Source of the DNA: Paulinella micropora
Taxonomy: Eukaryota > Cercozoa > Imbricatea > Euglyphida
NCBI GenBank assembly: GCA_009731375.1
Contig: BJOX01000112.1
Location: forward strand, 840,359 to 904,358
DNA length: 64,000 bases
Direction: 5' to 3'
Numbering within the stretch: position 1 is the stretch's first letter; each line of letters opens with the position of its first letter. Below are positions 60,346 to 64,000 of the stretch, one piece after another. Under the pieces are notes generated by a model that saw nothing but the letters and a program-made list of their open reading frames with translations, did no database searches and had not been told where the DNA came from. The position numbers and the translations under genes are program-made.

Positions 60346-60795
60346 ATGGCTCGCACTATGACCACGTACCGCAAGAGCACCGGTGGGTATGCACCCAGGA
60401 AGTGCGATGACAAGAGAGCCAAGTGGCTACGCAAGAAGGTTGCCCGCATGGAGCGCCGACGCAAGGCTACGATCAGGGCTGACAAGGCTATGCTCAAGAA
60501 GCGCATTGCACGGGAAAGGGTCCAGAAGTTGATGCACTCAAGCGCATTGTGCTTCGCCTCCAGTGTACGAACCTGGTCCTTTGCGCTACGTCTCAACCAG
60601 TGGGCGTGGCTTGCGCGACGGGAAGTTGCACAGTTGCACTACACCATCGACTTGACTCAAGACTCTGACTCTGACTCTGACTATGACGATGTGCAGACTG
60701 GCACTTGGAACAAGTACATTGACAATGACGGTGACGAGATTGAGGAATTGTGCGATGACTCTGAGGATGAGGAAGACGTCGACATCATTAACTAG
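60346..60795 (+). CDS. Histone H3 tail mimic with SUMO-interacting motif
   Basis: A 149-residue protein. After the initiator Met its first 18 residues, ARTMTTYRKSTGGYAPRK, match the histone H3 tail ARTKQTARKSTGGKAPRK at 14 of 18 positions; K4 is Met, Q5 Thr, A7 Tyr and K14 Tyr, while R2, R8, K9, S10, R17 and K18 are kept. No histone fold follows: a strongly basic helical stretch (about residues 20-65) comes next, then a short Trp-containing segment. YTIDLTQDSDSDSD (about residues 99-112) is a typical SUMO-interacting motif with an acidic/Ser flank. The C terminus is Asp/Glu-rich. Likely nuclear, acting on chromatin or SUMO-dependent host factors; that role is inferred. AATAAA at 60811-60816. 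Confidence 0.85.
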   Translation: MARTMTTYRKSTGGYAPRKCDDKRAKWLRKKVARMERRRKATIRADKAMLKKRIARERVQKLMHSSALCFASSVRTWSFALRLNQWAWLARREVAQLHYTIDLTQDSDSDSDYDDVQTGTWNKYIDNDGDEIEELCDDSEDEEDVDIIN

Positions 60796-60810
60796 CTATC
60801 TACAAATCTA

Positions 60811-60816
60811 AATAAA
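60811..60816 (+). terminator. AATAAA polyadenylation signal
   Basis: AATAAA 16 bp after the stop of the H3-tail-like gene. Comparable ATTAAA hexamers follow the stops of other plus-strand genes at 23786, 52101, 54001, 56411 and 59939. Confidence 0.6.
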
Positions 60817-61009
60817 TTATCTTTAGACTGACAAACGCAATTACCTTTAATAATGTAAATAATTCCGGTTTGCCTGACTAGTCTGATTACCTTCTTTTTC
60901 GGCAATTAGAGTGTAAATCATACCGATAGGACTGACTCATGTGATTGCCTTTTCTTCAAATTATTTAAGGTAAATCAATTCGATAGGGCGGATACCTGTT
61001 AATGCATAT

Positions 61010-61315
61010 TTTTCATGTTTGGGCCGGATTGGTAATAAATGCCATTTCTTTCTATTGGGCCGGACTAATAATAAATGCCAATTCTCTCTACTGGACCGGA
61101 CTAGTAACAAATGCCAATTCTCCCTACTGGACCGAACTGATAACCAATGCCAATCTTTCCTATTGGGCCGGACTAGTAACAAATGCCATTTTTCCCTACC
61201 GGGCCGGACTAATAACAAATGCCATTTTCCCCTACCGGGCCGGACTGGTAACAAATGCCATTTTTCCCTACCGGGCCGGACTGGTAACAAATGCCATTTT
61301 TCCGTTGAAGCCCGG
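61010..61315. repeat. ~35-bp minisatellite
   Basis: About eight to nine degenerate units of GGGCCGGACTAGTAACAAATGCCATTTTTCCCTACC. The tandem frames read on both strands (for example repeats of WAGLVTNAIF-type peptide) follow the repeat and I do not call a gene. The array is just right of the last viral gene and may mark the virus-host border. Confidence 0.9.
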
Positions 61316-61555
61316 CCGGGTCAGGAAAATCTAGCATATTGTAATATATATAATATATATATAAATGCTGAAGCCATCTGATGATTTGGTTGAAAGCTCA
61401 GGACATAAGCTTGCTGATTTTAGAGCGGGACGGACTCTCAGTATTACTATGGACGGTTTGTGCCTTAAATATTAATATCATCGTGATGCGGGAGAACAAT
61501 GTGATACAAGCTGATGAGTTTTCCCACTTTTTTAATGCAGTCATATTCACCCTAT

Positions 61556-61556
61556 A

Positions 61557-61631
<75 letters not shown>

Positions 61632-61647
61632 ATTTATCTTAGCTATC

Positions 61648-61718
<71 letters not shown>

Positions 61719-61737
61719 CCCATCTATCCATCCATCC

Positions 61738-61792
<55 letters not shown>

Positions 61793-61829
61793 CATCTATC
61801 TATCTATCCATCTATCTATCTATCCATCC

Positions 61830-61912
<83 letters not shown>

Positions 61913-61921
61913 CATCTATCC

Positions 61922-62003
<82 letters not shown>
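61556..62003. repeat. (TCTA)n microsatellite
   Basis: Tandem TCTA with a few CCAT and TTTATC interruptions. Confidence 0.97.
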
Positions 62004-62460
62004 TCTGTGTCGCGTCCAAAGTTAGATATGGCGTCCAATGTTGCAGCGCTGATTTAGACGTGAAGTTGTCGTCCACATTCATTACTGTGGACATTCAAGT
62101 GGCAAAACTATCCAACTTTGATCTCATCGTTGTCCATCAAACTAAGTGACACGACAAATCTGAAGCCAGCATTGGAAAGCTCAGGACACGAGCTTGTCAA
62201 CGGTGTGCGATGCATCGCCGTATCTCAAAATATTGATTGAGAAAGATGAGGTCAAAGTTTGAATGTTTTGCCTCTTAAATGTCCACAAGGGTAAAAGCGG
62301 TAATTTGCAGCGCTCAACATGGCTGTATGCGTCCAATATGGGACAGGCGCAGGGTAAGCAGTATCACGGTCGGATGGCTGTACCTTTTCAATGCCTTCTT
62401 GAATCACAAAAAATTCACCCTCATAGGGACTCAAAACTGCGCTTGCGTTGCGGAGGCTGC

Positions 62461-62464
<4 letters not shown>
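62004..62464. other. Single-copy spacer, no gene seen
   Basis: Two neighbouring copies of the phrase GGCGTCCAATGTTGCAGCGC / GCGTCCAATATGGGAC-type words and GAAAGCTCAGGACA(C/T)(A/G)AGCTTG occur (also at 61391), suggesting old dispersed repeats. No coding evidence. Confidence 0.4.
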
Positions 62465-63955
<1,491 letters not shown>

Positions 63956-63956
63956 C

Positions 63957-63964
63957 TCCCCCCC

Positions 63965-64000
<36 letters not shown>
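63957..64000. repeat. Poly(C) run at window end
   Basis: Nearly uninterrupted C from about 63957 to the end. It may be a low-quality scaffold end. Confidence 0.9.

Overview
Kind of DNA. This window is a eukaryotic nuclear scaffold. It carries long (CT)n, (TCTA)n, (TACTAC)n, (GTAT)n and (CA)n/(TA)n arrays, a decayed Ty1/copia element, an interstitial CCCTAA telomere-type tract, and GT-AG introns. The host cannot be named from the sequence; a protist or alga is my guess, because the embedded virus resembles viruses of such hosts.

Layout. 1-4.3 kb holds a frame-broken copia retrotransposon. 4.3-14.5 kb is gene-poor host DNA with a gag-like fragment, a telomere-type tract, inverted repeat arms and large microsatellites. 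About 14.5-60.8 kb is a compact, mostly GC-richer block of about 40 genes that reads as one integrated double-stranded DNA virus. 61-64 kb returns to minisatellite and microsatellite DNA and ends in poly(C).

The virus. Morphogenesis genes: a double jelly-roll-type major capsid protein, a penton-like protein, an A32-type packaging ATPase, a receptor-binding fibre with repeated discoidin-like modules, a very long coiled-coil protein, small membrane proteins and very basic DNA-condensing candidates. Replication and recombination genes: a primase-SF3 (D5-type) helicase, a separate TV-Pol-type family A polymerase joined to what looks like a second SF3 helicase, a PCNA-like clamp, a candidate ssDNA-binding protein, a YqaJ exonuclease, a RuvC/A22-type resolvase and a tyrosine recombinase resembling telomere resolvases. 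Transcription genes: VLTF-3-like and VLTF-2-like late factors, with no RNA polymerase subunit seen. The mix spans polinton-like viruses (TV-Pol, YqaJ) and Nucleocytoviricota (VLTF-2/3, A32, D5, PCNA), so this may be a little-described intermediate lineage. Introns and ATTAAA/AATAAA signals after stop codons suggest nuclear expression.

Right-end accessory region, 52-61 kb. Five near-perfect ~140-bp palindromes stand in tandem at 54.87-55.64 kb, which fits a telomere-resolvase substrate. Several genes share a CACAATC element just before their ATG. The last gene, at 60346-60795, has an N terminus matching the histone H3 tail at 14 of 18 positions, with K4 replaced by Met and K14 by Tyr, followed by a SUMO-interacting-type motif and an acidic tail. 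It is the most striking single observation here.

Assembly caveats. Ten-N gaps join overlapping contigs. 28063-31520 repeats 24595-28052 almost exactly, and 21400-22015 is made of copied pieces of 19351-19762 and 20706-20898. Both are probably scaffolding artefacts, so the true element is a few kb shorter and the middle of the polymerase-helicase gene is missing.
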